NCBI GenBank assembly: GCA_910587875.1
Contig: CAJUOD010000021.1
Location: forward strand, 1 to 30,931
Length of the DNA stretch: 30,931 nt
Reading direction: 5' to 3'
Source: an uncultured Oscillibacter sp.
GTDB lineage: Bacteria > Bacillota > Clostridia > Oscillospirales > Oscillospiraceae
A program made the position numbers and the translations under genes. The notes beneath the pieces were generated by a model. That model worked only from the letters and a program-made list of their open reading frames with translations, searched no databases and was not told the DNA's origin. Shown in pieces: positions 1 through 6,053 of this stretch (position 1 is the first letter of the stretch; each line of letters begins with the position of its first letter).

Positions 1-130
1 TCCGCAGCAGGCCGAACTTCACGTCCAGCCGGAGCTCCTCCCCGCCGCAGGCCGCCCAGGCGCCCACCCGGGTCCGGCACAGCAGGGCGATCAGCAGGAC
101 GATGATACCCAGTATCCACAGCCACACCAT
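1..130 (-). CDS. DUF2953-like membrane protein, N-terminal part only
   Basis: The first 43 residues of a protein whose 3' end lies outside the window. The frame opens MVWLWILGIIVLLIALLC, one hydrophobic segment that would act as a signal anchor, followed by RTRVGAWAACGGEELRLDVKFGLLR. The start is supported by an AAGGAAGGGAGG Shine-Dalgarno sequence that overlaps the scpB stop codon 19 bases upstream, so the gene is translationally coupled to scpB. In many spore-forming Clostridia scpB is followed by a DUF2953 gene and then the sporulation gene ytfJ, and the 'hydrophobic anchor then charged beta-strand' opening fits that family. The family name rests on context plus this short N-terminus; the existence of the gene is more certain than its name. 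Confidence 0.6.
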   Translation of the reverse strand, partial: MVWLWILGIIVLLIALLCRTRVGAWAACGGEELRLDVKFGLLR

Positions 131-148
131 GGGCGGCGCCTCCCTTCC

Positions 149-760
149 TTATTCCGTCTCGTCCTCCTGTTTCAAGGACACGATCTCTCCGTTCTCCCCC
201 AGGCGCATCTGGCCGTCGGCCTCCGGCTCCAAGGGGTCCTCCTCGTCGGAGGGCTCCGTCAGCTCCGGCAGGTCCTCCAGGCTGCTCAGGTGAAACGCCC
301 GGAGGAACTGCTTGGTGGTCCGGTACAGCCGGGGCCTCCCCGGCACCTGGAGCCGCCCGCACTCCTCGATGAGGTCCCGGTTCAGCAGCAGGCTCATGGT
401 ATACGAGCTGTCCACCCCCCGGATCTGGTCCACGTAGGCCCGTGTGGTGGGCTGGTAGTAGGCGATGATGGTCAGGGCCTCCAGGGCCGGCTGGCTGAGC
501 TTGGCGGGCTTGCGGACCTCCAGGGCCCGGTGCACCGCCTCCCCGTACTCCGGGGCGGAGCAGAGCTGCCAGCAGTCGTCCATCTGGACCAGGCGGATCC
601 CCCGCTGGTCGAAAGCGTAGTGGTCCCCCAGGTCCTTCAGCGCCCGCTCCACGGCGGGCCGGGCCAGCTCCAGGGCGGCGCACAGCCGCTTGATCTGCAC
701 AGGTTCGCCGGAGGCGAACAGAATCGCCTCCACGGCGGATTCGATTTCCTTTCTCTCCAT
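149..760 (-). CDS. scpB: Segregation and condensation protein B
   Basis: A 203-residue ScpB, the winged-helix kleisin-associated subunit of the bacterial SMC condensin complex, which acts with Smc and ScpA in chromosome compaction and segregation. The N-terminus (MERKEIESAVEAILFASGEP) is the typical ScpB opening. The paired winged-helix region continues through AIAYYQP-like and IRGVDSS segments around residues 95-120, which are hallmarks of the family (here TIIAYYQPTTRAYVDQIRGV). The acidic C-terminal tail is variable in ScpB proteins. A GAGGAGG ribosome site sits just before the ATG. It follows scpA with a 9-base gap and precedes the DUF2953-like gene, in the usual scpA-scpB order. Length is normal (about 190-200 residues). 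Confidence 0.95.
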   Translation of the reverse strand: MERKEIESAVEAILFASGEPVQIKRLCAALELARPAVERALKDLGDHYAFDQRGIRLVQMDDCWQLCSAPEYGEAVHRALEVRKPAKLSQPALEALTIIAYYQPTTRAYVDQIRGVDSSYTMSLLLNRDLIEECGRLQVPGRPRLYRTTKQFLRAFHLSSLEDLPELTEPSDEEDPLEPEADGQMRLGENGEIVSLKQEDETE

Positions 761-769
761 GGGTCCTCC

Positions 770-1564
770 TCAAGTCTCCTCCGCCTGGGGGCTGAGATGC
801 TCCGGCGGGTCTCCCACCTGGCGGACGGTGCACTCGCTCTCCGAGCCCGTCAGCTGCAGCACGTGGGACCGGCAGAGCTCCAGCACCGCCAGGAAGGTGG
901 CCACGATCTCGCTGCGGCTCCGGCTCCCGTGAAAGAGCTGGAGGAAGCGGGTGACGGTCCCGTCCTTCAGGCGGCGCAGGATGTCCCGGGCCTTCCGCTC
1001 CACGGGATAGGGCTCATGCTGGGCGATCTCCTGAAAGGCCGCCTTGGGCGGCGGGAGCTTCCGCTCCGCCCTGGCCTGGAGCTCCCGCATGGTCCGCAGC
1101 AGGTCCCGGGGCCGATGGTCGTAGAGGATCTCCCCGTGCTCCAGGGGCTCCGGCCCCCGGACGCAGACGCTGCGCCCGAACTCCCCCAGGGGGGCCAGCT
1201 TCTCCCCCATGGCCTTGACGTAGGCATAGCTCTCCCCCCGGCGGCGCTCCTCCAGGGACTGGATCAGGGCCTCCATCTCGCTCTTGGCCTCCTCGTCCTC
1301 AATGGAGAGAAGCATCCGGGTCTTCAGATACACCAAGTGGGAGGCCATGGCGGCAAACTCGCTGGCGACCTCCAGGTCCAGCTCCTTCCGCCGCTCCAGC
1401 CAGCTTAAGTATTGGTCGCAGATCAGGGAGATGGAGATGTCCTGAATCTCCATCTTGTTTTTACCCAGCAGAAACAGAATCAGGTCCAGGGGCCCCTCGA
1501 AATCCTGGAGCTCCTCCGTCCGGGAGTGGACCACCTTTTCCAGCTTGAATACGGGACTTTCCAA
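770..1564 (-). CDS. scpA: Segregation and condensation protein A
   Basis: A 264-residue kleisin subunit of the Smc-ScpAB condensin. Residues 21-60 carry the diagnostic FEGPLDLILFLLGKNKMEIQ and DISISLICDQYLSWL segments; the C-terminal part (about 180-250) is the winged helix that contacts the SMC head. The chosen start is a TTG at 1564 preceded by GGGAGG; it adds a short leader (MESPVFKLEKVVHSRTEELQD) before the conserved FEGPLDL motif. An internal alternative start is possible, so the first 20 residues are less certain. It lies 30 bases after the M50 protease gene and 9 bases before scpB, all on the same strand, so these genes are probably one transcript. Confidence 0.95.
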   Translation of the reverse strand: MESPVFKLEKVVHSRTEELQDFEGPLDLILFLLGKNKMEIQDISISLICDQYLSWLERRKELDLEVASEFAAMASHLVYLKTRMLLSIEDEEAKSEMEALIQSLEERRRGESYAYVKAMGEKLAPLGEFGRSVCVRGPEPLEHGEILYDHRPRDLLRTMRELQARAERKLPPPKAAFQEIAQHEPYPVERKARDILRRLKDGTVTRFLQLFHGSRSRSEIVATFLAVLELCRSHVLQLTGSESECTVRQVGDPPEHLSPQAEET

Positions 1565-1594
1565 AGATACCTCCCACCGCGCCGGGGCGCGGAT

Positions 1595-2248
1595 TTAGAA
1601 AAACAGCTCAAAGAAAAACCGGTACACCCCCAGGATGGACCCGCTGATGAGGTCCCCCGTCACGCCGAACCAGCTCAAGGCCAGCAGCAACAGCATGCCG
1701 TAGCGCTCGTAGCGCATCAGGCCGAAGTAAGTCCGGTCCGGCAGGAAAGCCCCCAGCACCTTGCTCCCATCCAGAGGCGGAATGGGCAGCAGGTTAAAGA
1801 GCCCTAAGCCAATGGACAGGGGCGCCAGGGTATAGAGCAGGAACTCAAACGCCAGGGCCCCGCCGCTGCTGTAGGGAAGATGCAAATAAATCTCCCGGCT
1901 CAAAAACATCGCCAGCAGGGCCAGCAGCAGATTGGACACCGGCCCCGCCAGGGCCGTCAGGGCCATGCCCTGCTTGGGCTTCTTGAAGTACCGGGGGTCC
2001 ACCGGCACGGGCTTTGCCCAGCCGAAGCCCACAACCAGCATCATCCCAAGGCCCAGCCAGTCGATATGCCGCAGGGGGTTCAGGCTCAGGCGGCGGCGGT
2101 CCCGGGCCGTGGGGTCCCCCAGGGCATAGGCCGCCAAGCCGTGGCAGGTCTCGTGGACCGTCAGGCAGAGGAGGACGGCCAGGACCCGCGCCAGCGTCGT
2201 TTCCAGCCAATTCCAGTCAATGGAGCGGATGAGGCCGCCGAAATCCAT
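1595..2248 (-). CDS. Site-2-type intramembrane metalloprotease (M50 family)
   Basis: A 217-residue polytopic membrane protein of the M50/S2P family. The zinc motif HETCH (residues 32-36, in the first membrane helix) fits HExxH, and NLLPIPPLDG near residue 153-161 supplies the third zinc ligand, Asp160. The GPVSNLLLALLAM segment (102-114) is the conserved mid-membrane helix of the family. Members cleave membrane-embedded substrates; no PDZ domain is present, so this is the short mini-S2P type (YwhC/YydH-like), and its substrate cannot be deduced. It has its own promoter (TTGTAT, 17 bases, TATAAT) and leads into scpA and scpB, a neighbourhood common in Firmicutes. HETCHG is a slightly unusual version of the more common HExxHA(x)A. 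Confidence 0.9.
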   Translation of the reverse strand: MDFGGLIRSIDWNWLETTLARVLAVLLCLTVHETCHGLAAYALGDPTARDRRRLSLNPLRHIDWLGLGMMLVVGFGWAKPVPVDPRYFKKPKQGMALTALAGPVSNLLLALLAMFLSREIYLHLPYSSGGALAFEFLLYTLAPLSIGLGLFNLLPIPPLDGSKVLGAFLPDRTYFGLMRYERYGMLLLLALSWFGVTGDLISGSILGVYRFFFELFF

Positions 2249-2274
2249 GGTTCTCCCCCTTTCATAGTTGTCTC

Positions 2275-2303
2275 ATTATAGCAGTTTCCCACAGGAAATA
2301 CAA
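2275..2303 (-). promoter_or_regulatory. Sigma-A promoter of the M50-scpA-scpB operon
   Basis: On the minus strand a TTGTAT -35 element (2298-2303) is separated by exactly 17 bases from a perfect TATAAT -10 (2275-2280), about 27 bases upstream of the protease ATG. It lies downstream of the sigG terminator, so the operon is expressed independently of sigG. Confidence 0.8.
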
Positions 2304-2313
2304 GGGAAACCAT

Positions 2314-2342
2314 GAAAAAGGCCCGCCGGGACCGGCGGGCCT
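2314..2342 (-). terminator. Rho-independent terminator after sigG
   Basis: On the minus strand the stem AGGCCCGCCGG / CCGGCGGGCCT closes a tiny loop and is followed by TTTTTC. It lies immediately after the sigG stop codon and separates sigG from the protease operon. Confidence 0.85.
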
Positions 2343-2346
2343 GGGA

Positions 2347-3117
2347 TCAGATATTTTTCTTGATGGTGTTGATGGCTCCCTTTTCCAGCCGGGAGACCTG
2401 GGCCTGGGAAATGCCCACCTCGGCGGAGACCTCCATCTGGGTCTTGCCCTCGTAAAACCGGAGGGACAAAATGCGCCGCTCCCGGTCGTCCAGGCGCTTC
2501 AGCGCGTCCTTCAGGGCAATGCGGTCCGTCCAATGCTCGTCCGTATTCTGAGTGTCCCGGACCTGGTCCATGACACACAGGGCGTCCCCCCCGTCGGAGT
2601 ACACCGGCTCGTACAAGGACACCGGGTCCACAATGGCGTCCATGGCGAACACCACGTCCTCCCGGGGAATGTCCAGCTCCTTGGCGATCTGCTCCACCGT
2701 GGGCTCCCGCTGGGTTTCGGAGATCAGCCGCTCCCGGACCTGGAGCACCCGGTAGGCCGTGTCCCGCATGGACCGGGAGACCCGGATGGCGCTGTTGTCC
2801 CGGAGGTAGCGCCGGATCTCGCCGATGATCATGGGCACGCCGTAGGTGGAGAATTTCACCGGCTGATTGATATCGAAATTGTCGATGGCCTTGATGAGCC
2901 CCACGCAGCCCACCTGAAACAGGTCGTCCACGTTCTCCCCCCGGTTGGAGAAGCGCTGGATCACCGACAGCACCAGCCGCAGGTTCCCCTCGATGAGCTG
3001 GCGGCGGGCCTCCTGGTCCCCCTCCTTGGTCCGGCGGAGAAGGGCCATGGTCTCCTCGTTTTTCAGCACCTTCAGCTTGGCGGTGTTGACTCCCGCGATC
3101 TCGACTTTTCCCTGCAT
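2347..3117 (-). CDS. sigG: Sporulation sigma factor G
   Basis: A 256-residue sigma-70 family factor, the late forespore sigma-G. The N-terminus KVEIAGVNTAKLKVLKNEE closely follows the sigma-G signature (KVEICGVDTSKLPVLKNEE in Bacillus, from memory). Region 2 contains NLRLVLSVIQRFSNRGENVDD and FSTYGVPMIIGEIRRYLRD; region 4.2 ends with the helix-turn-helix GKTQMEVSAEVGISQAQVSRLE. I place the start at the ATG at 3117, which has an AAGGGGGG ribosome site and gives the normal sigma-G length; the frame stays open further upstream but that part is not sigma-like and overlaps the promoter. A sigma-F/sigma-G type promoter lies 73 bases upstream. The gene is monocistronic. sigE/spoIIGA, its usual upstream neighbours, are absent here. 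Confidence 0.97.
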   Translation of the reverse strand: MQGKVEIAGVNTAKLKVLKNEETMALLRRTKEGDQEARRQLIEGNLRLVLSVIQRFSNRGENVDDLFQVGCVGLIKAIDNFDINQPVKFSTYGVPMIIGEIRRYLRDNSAIRVSRSMRDTAYRVLQVRERLISETQREPTVEQIAKELDIPREDVVFAMDAIVDPVSLYEPVYSDGGDALCVMDQVRDTQNTDEHWTDRIALKDALKRLDDRERRILSLRFYEGKTQMEVSAEVGISQAQVSRLEKGAINTIKKNI

Positions 3118-3189
3118 GAAAGTGTGCCCCCCTTGTGTATACTTCCGCGCGGCGGGCGGGGGTCTTCCCCCTCTTGCCGCCGCAAGGTC

Positions 3190-3218
3190 AGTATCTCCAG
3201 AGGCCATTTTTCCTATAC
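3190..3218 (-). promoter_or_regulatory. Sigma-F/sigma-G type promoter of sigG
   Basis: On the minus strand GTATA (3214-3218) is followed after exactly 15 bases by GGAGATACT (3190-3198). These match the published Bacillus sigma-F elements GywTA and GgnrAnAnT at every specified core position. The location, 73 bases from the sigG start, fits forespore control by sigma-F and autoregulation by sigma-G. Confidence 0.75.
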
Positions 3219-3223
3219 TGGGA

Positions 3224-3274
3224 CCTTTTGTCAGAATAGGACGGCCCAGGGGGCGCATAGGCTTTCACGAAAGG
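3224..3274 (+). repeat. 51-bp direct repeat, left copy
   Basis: This 51-base sequence, from CCTTTTGTCAG to TTTCACGAAAGG, occurs again without a mismatch and in the same orientation at 4715-4765. The two copies bracket a 1440-base segment with an HNH gene. The left copy abuts the sigG promoter region; the right copy supplies the 5' leader and ribosome site of ylmC. Confidence 0.95.
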
Positions 3275-3598
3275 CCGCGAGCGAAGCAATGCGGCGTCCC
3301 GCCCGCCGCAGCGGGCGGAACACCCCGAGGCCCGGCGCAACCACGCCCCCAAAGACAACAGCGCCGGGCCGAGGAGCAAGCCCCGAATGGGGCGCGCAGG
3401 GCGGCGGCGGGCGGGCCCACGGAGCCAGGAAGCCCGCCGCCGCCACCGCGGGGGGGCCGCGCAACGCGCAAAGCGGCCCGGGGGCCGCGCGGGGGGAGCC
3501 ACCACTTCGGTGCCAGAGTGTGACTGCCTCCAGCACTACATATAGTAGCACAAGCCCACGCAAACCGCCATCCCTGGGGGCCAGGGGGCCAAGGCCCC
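3275..3598. other. GC-rich non-coding stretch with many hairpins
   Basis: 324 bases follow the HNH stop codon and I see no credible gene on either strand: the open frames here are Pro/Arg/Gly-rich products of base composition. The stretch contains perfect or near-perfect stems, for example GGGGGCC-AA-GGCCCCC at 3584-3599 and CCCGCCCGC/GCGGGCGG near 3298-3316. A small dyad CTAC-ATATA-GTAG lies at about 3536-3548. The density of stems suggests a structured RNA or the end of a mobile element. Confidence 0.5.
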
Positions 3599-3925
3599 CT
3601 AAACAAGAGACTGCATCTTCTCCTCCCAAGGATTCCAGAGGAGGCCGAGGCTTGCATAGTGGTCCGCAAGGTACTCCGTGCACGCCTGTTTGAGCTCTTT
3701 CGTGCCCATCCAGTCCGGGTACTCCGGCATCTTGGTCCCATGGGCCACGGCGTGGCACCGCCAGCAGAGGGTGATGAGGTTTTGCTGGAAGTCCGTGCCT
3801 CCTTCAGACCGGGGCACACAGTGGTGGACCTGGAGGCCTCGGGGAGAATCGCAGAGGGCGCAGGTGTACCCGTCCCGCTTGTAGACGGCCTTCCGAACTT
3901 CGTTTGTGAGATTGGCAGATATCAT
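3599..3925 (-). CDS. Small HNH endonuclease
   Basis: A 108-residue HNH nuclease. The zinc-binding beta-beta-alpha fold is clear: YTCALC (residues about 18-23) gives the first Cys pair, VHHCVPRSEGGTDF the catalytic HH with the conserved GG turn, then NLITLCWRCHAVAHG gives Asn, the second Cys pair and the final His. This is the complete C..C-HH-N-C..C-H pattern, so the enzyme should be active. The ATG at 3925 has a strong AAGGAGGA ribosome site; the upstream continuation of the frame is low-complexity and not part of the protein. The size matches free-standing HNH proteins of phages, introns and mobile elements. It is the only enzyme in the repeat-bounded segment, with a long inverted repeat directly upstream that overlaps its ribosome site. 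No partner such as a terminase or a RuvC-containing protein is encoded nearby. Confidence 0.85.
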   Translation of the reverse strand: MISANLTNEVRKAVYKRDGYTCALCDSPRGLQVHHCVPRSEGGTDFQQNLITLCWRCHAVAHGTKMPEYPDWMGTKELKQACTEYLADHYASLGLLWNPWEEKMQSLV

Positions 3926-4265
3926 GGTTTCGTCCTCCTTCGTTGAATGTGAGGCCGACAAACCACGCCTTGCAAGGGCGGCGGGCCAGGGCCCCCACAG
4001 CCCCGCAAGGGGCCGACACCGCAGACGGGGCCACGGGGGGCCCAAGGGCCACACGGGGCCACGGCGGCGGCGGCGGGGCGGGCGCAAGCCCGACCGGGGG
4101 CCCGGAAGGGACCGCCGCTTGTCTCGACCCTTGCAGGGCGTGGTAGGCTTCACAAGCTTCAACGGAGGGGGGCGGGGCCATGGTCTCTGCCTCTCGAACA
4201 GCCGTTCTAGAAGGCCTCCAAGCGGGGCGGGGACGCCGGAGCCCGACCTGAAGGAGGACAAGCCA
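3926..4265. other. GC-rich intergenic region with long inverted repeat
   Basis: 340 bases between the small RHH-like gene and the HNH gene hold no convincing gene. The central part is extremely GC-rich. Its main content is an imperfect inverted repeat (3934-3978 and 4128-4171), annotated separately. It could be the 5' leader of the HNH mRNA or a separate structured RNA. Confidence 0.5.
3934..4171 (-). repeat. Long imperfect inverted repeat over the HNH ribosome site
   Basis: The arms 3934-3978 and 4128-4171 pair over about 40 positions: ACCACGCCTTGCAAGGG with CCCTTGCAGGGCGTGGT (16 of 17), TGTGAGGCC with GGCTTCACA (8 of 9), and CGTTGAA with TTCAACG (7 of 7), continuing into the CCTCC complement of the HNH ribosome site. 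The spacer of 149 bases is GC-rich. In the minus-strand transcript the HNH Shine-Dalgarno would lie at the base of this stem, which could limit translation. Confidence 0.7.
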
Positions 4266-4490
4266 TCAACCGCCGCCGCCAGGCCAGGCCTCCTTCAGCA
4301 AGCCGCCGACTTCCGCCGCCGCCGCGCAGACGGCAGGGTCTCCCGACTCGAACAGACGCCGGACCTCCCCGTCCATCCAGGCCAGCAGGAGTTCCTGAAG
4401 GACTCCGTACGGGGTCCTTCCCTGCTTCTCACAGAGGACCCGGAAGACCTCGTAGACCTCCCGGCGAACCTTCGTCGTGGCTGTGCGCAT
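4266..4490 (-). CDS. Small ribbon-helix-helix-like protein
   Basis: A 74-residue protein from the ATG at 4490. The segment TTKVRREVYEVFRVLCEKQG followed by RTPYGVLQELLLAWMDG has the strand-helix-helix pattern of Arc/CopG (RHH) DNA-binding proteins: a short basic strand, an amphipathic helix, a turn with a conserved small residue, then a second helix. The Gly-rich end (WPGGGG) is non-descript. The ribosome site at this ATG is poor (GGGAG directly adjacent); the same frame is open to a TTG at 4658 with a well-spaced GGAAGG, so a 130-residue form is possible, although the extra N-terminus has little protein-like character. It may regulate the HNH segment. Family assignment is by pattern only. 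Confidence 0.45.
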   Translation of the reverse strand: MRTATTKVRREVYEVFRVLCEKQGRTPYGVLQELLLAWMDGEVRRLFESGDPAVCAAAAEVGGLLKEAWPGGGG

Positions 4491-4540
4491 CTCCCGGGCG
4501 TCCCAGGCGTCCCTCCGGTCCCTGCATCCGCTTCCGGCAC

Positions 4541-4666
4541 CTACGTTCCAAGCTCCTTGGTCCTTCCGTACCGGAGACCGTACTGGAGACTTCCAAGTAT
4601 CCTGTGATTCTCCCGTGAGATGCTCTGCACCGTGCCGTTCTTTTCCACAATCTTGCAAATTTCCAC
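4541..4666 (-). CDS. Possible 41-residue peptide, unknown
   Basis: A short frame beginning at a GTG (4666) with residues VEICKIVEKNGTVQSISREN and ending TKELGT, just upstream of the RHH-like gene. Its first half has GC-rich third positions and reads like real protein, unlike the surrounding frames. A GGAAGGAAG sequence lies directly before the start, with too little spacing to be ideal. It overlaps the alternative N-terminal extension of the RHH-like gene in another frame, so only one of the two can be right. It may be the remnant of a longer protein. I recognise no family. Confidence 0.25.
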   Translation of the reverse strand: MEICKIVEKNGTVQSISRENHRILGSLQYGLRYGRTKELGT

Positions 4667-4714
4667 CTTCCTTCCCTGTAGCAGCCTCCCCCGGAAGGGG
4701 GATGCCCTGGTTAG

Positions 4715-4765
4715 CCTTTTGTCAGAATAGGACGGCCCAGGGGGCGCATAGGCTTTCACGAAAGG
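4715..4765 (+). repeat. 51-bp direct repeat, right copy
   Basis: Exact copy of 3224-3274. Here the repeat runs into the ylmC leader, and its final AAAGG forms part of the AAAGGAG ribosome site of that gene, so the repeat is likely native ylmC upstream sequence that was duplicated. Confidence 0.95.
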
Positions 4766-4776
4766 AGTTGAGGGCC

Positions 4777-5049
4777 ATGCAGTTCCGTTTTCGGGACCTC
4801 CGGCGGAAGGAGGTCATCAACATCAACGACGGCTCCCGCCTGGGGCTGGCGGCGGACCTGGACCTCCGGGCCCCGGAGGGGCAGGTGGCCGCCATCGTGG
4901 TCTACGGGCCCGCCCGGTTTTTCGGGCTCTTCGGGCGGGGAGAGGAGTTCTACATCCCGTGGGACTGCATCCAGCGCATCGGGGACGACATCATCTTAAT
5001 CGACAAGCCCTTCCAGAGGAGGGAGCCGGAGCGGAAGCGGCGGCACTGA
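4777..5049 (+). CDS. YlmC/YmxH family PRC-barrel sporulation protein
   Basis: A 90-residue single-domain protein of the YlmC/YmxH family, a PRC-barrel-like beta fold found almost only in endospore formers and usually linked to sporulation; its molecular role is unknown. The sequence FRDLRRKEVININDGSRLG, then GARFFGLFGRGEEFYIPWD-like residues 46-63 (GPARFFGLFGRGEEFYIPWD) and IGDDIILID, follow the family pattern. The ATG at 4777 has AAAGGAG 9 bases upstream. It is divergent from sigG, its usual relative in this group, but separated from it by the HNH segment. Its last 59 bases overlap the 3' end of the convergent LysR gene. Confidence 0.9.
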   Translation: MQFRFRDLRRKEVININDGSRLGLAADLDLRAPEGQVAAIVVYGPARFFGLFGRGEEFYIPWDCIQRIGDDIILIDKPFQRREPERKRRH

Positions 5050-5938
5050 GGGGCTCCCCCTCCGCCAGGGCCTCCCGCAGCAGCCCCAGAAAGAGCTCCA
5101 TGGCGGGCGTCACCCACCGGCCCTTCCGCCAGGCGCACAGGGCCGGAGCGGGCACGCCGGAGATGGGGGCCTCCAGCTCCACCAGCCGCCCGTCCGCCAG
5201 CTCCTCCTCCGCCACGAAGCGGGGCAGATAGGTAAAGCCCAGGTTGCTCATGACGCAGCGCTTGATGGTCTCGATGCTCCACAGCTCCAGGGTCACGTCC
5301 AGCTCGATCTCCCTGTGGCGGAGGTAGTCCTCCAGGCGGCGGCGGAAAATACTGTCCGGCTCGTCGGTGACCAGGGAGACGGCCTTCCGCTGGCCCGGCG
5401 TGGTGAAGTCCGGCTCCGCGAAGTCCGGGGAGGCCAGGAGGACGATGTCATAGCTCCCCATGGACTCCACCTCCAGGGCCTCCCGGTTCCAGTCCATGTC
5501 GTAGCCCACCCCCAGGTCGCAGGCCCCGGTGCGGACTCCCTGGGGAATCTGCATGCAGTTGCAGCTCCGCACGATCAGCCGGACCTGGGGCGCCCGGGAC
5601 CGGAATTTCTGAATGATCGGCTGCATCTGGTAGCACAGCAGGCTCTCCGCCATATCCACCCGCAGCGTGCCGCTCAGCCCCTGGACCTCCTGACCGATGG
5701 ACGATAAGCGGTCCGCCGCCGCCAGCAGGGCGCGGGCCTGGGGCAGCGCCGCCGCGCCCAGCTCCGTCAGGACCATCCGCCGGCCCGCCCGCTGGAACAG
5801 AGGAACGCCCAGCTCCTCCTCCAGCTGCTGGATCTGGACGGTGATGGTGGACTGGGTATAGCCCAGCCGCTCCGCCGCCCTTTGATAGCTCCCCTGATCC
5901 ACCACGGCCTGGAAGGTGCGAAGATTTTTCAGTTCCAT
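4991..5938 (-). CDS. LysR family transcriptional regulator
   Basis: A 315-residue LysR-type regulator. The winged helix-turn-helix occupies residues 1-60 (LRTFQAVVDQGSYQRAAERL followed by GYTQSTITVQIQQLEEELGV), and residues 90-295 form the two-lobed effector-binding domain with the usual strand VRLIVRSCN and the GFTYLPRFVAEEEL segment. It is divergently transcribed from the LysE-type exporter, which is the classic arrangement of a LysR protein controlling an exporter in response to its substrate. A 17-base dyad between the two genes could be its operator. The C-terminal 20 residues (AAASAPAPSSGRACRLR) are low-complexity and are encoded opposite the end of ylmC, so the tail may have been extended by loss of an earlier stop. 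Confidence 0.93.
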   Translation of the reverse strand: MELKNLRTFQAVVDQGSYQRAAERLGYTQSTITVQIQQLEEELGVPLFQRAGRRMVLTELGAAALPQARALLAAADRLSSIGQEVQGLSGTLRVDMAESLLCYQMQPIIQKFRSRAPQVRLIVRSCNCMQIPQGVRTGACDLGVGYDMDWNREALEVESMGSYDIVLLASPDFAEPDFTTPGQRKAVSLVTDEPDSIFRRRLEDYLRHREIELDVTLELWSIETIKRCVMSNLGFTYLPRFVAEEELADGRLVELEAPISGVPAPALCAWRKGRWVTPAMELFLGLLREALAEGEPLSAAASAPAPSSGRACRLR

Positions 5939-5954
5939 AGGGGTCCCTCCTATT

Positions 5955-5971
5955 TATCGATTTTATCAATA
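5955..5971. promoter_or_regulatory. Candidate LysR operator dyad
   Basis: TATCGAT-TTT-ATCAATA is a 17-base dyad with six of seven positions symmetric and the T-N11-A character of LysR boxes. It lies just downstream of the lysR -10 element and between the divergent genes. Confidence 0.45.
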
Positions 5972-5999
5972 GTATACTTCAAAAACTTTCGCTTTTCAA
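5971..5999 (-). promoter_or_regulatory. Sigma-A promoter of the LysR gene
   Basis: Minus strand TTGAAA (5994-5999), 17 bases, TATACT (5971-5976). It overlaps a weaker plus-strand promoter for the exporter (TTTTCA at 5993, 17 bases, TATGAT at 6016-6021), so the two polymerase sites compete. Confidence 0.65.
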
Positions 6000-6053
6000 A
6001 TGGATTTTTTTCTGCTATGATGGGACCATCCCAGATAAAGGACGGTGTCCGTC

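Larger units (their letters stand above)
3275..4714. mobile_element. Putative HNH-carrying insertion between 51-bp repeats
   Basis: A 1440-base segment lies between two identical 51-base direct repeats and separates the divergent genes sigG and ylmC, which would otherwise share a short intergenic region. On the minus strand it contains a possible 41-residue peptide gene, a small ribbon-helix-helix-like gene, a long inverted repeat, an HNH endonuclease gene and a GC-rich hairpin-filled tail. No transposase, integrase or reverse transcriptase is present. The repeats are far longer than a normal insertion-sequence target duplication, so either the segment arrived by recombination between repeats, or the repeats are attachment-site-like ends of an element mobilised in trans. 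Classification as mobile is inference; the repeats and gene content are seen directly. Confidence 0.5.

Noticed and set aside
3118..3258. 47-codon N-terminal extension of SigG
   Set aside because: The extension crosses the sigma-F-type promoter and is Gly/Pro/Arg-rich, while the ATG at 3117 has a strong ribosome site and gives normal length.
3536..3548. CTACATATAGTAG dyad resembling an NrdR box
   Set aside because: Single copy, no ribonucleotide reductase gene nearby, and NrdR sites normally occur as spaced pairs upstream of nrd genes.
3599..3925. HNH gene as part of an IscB/IsrB or HEARO RNA system
   Set aside because: The protein is 108 residues with no RuvC domain or bridge helix, so it is not an IscB/IsrB protein, although an RNA association remains open.
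4281..4714. Group II intron signature around the HNH segment
   Set aside because: No reverse transcriptase, no GTGYG-type 5' end and no recognisable domain V hairpin were seen.
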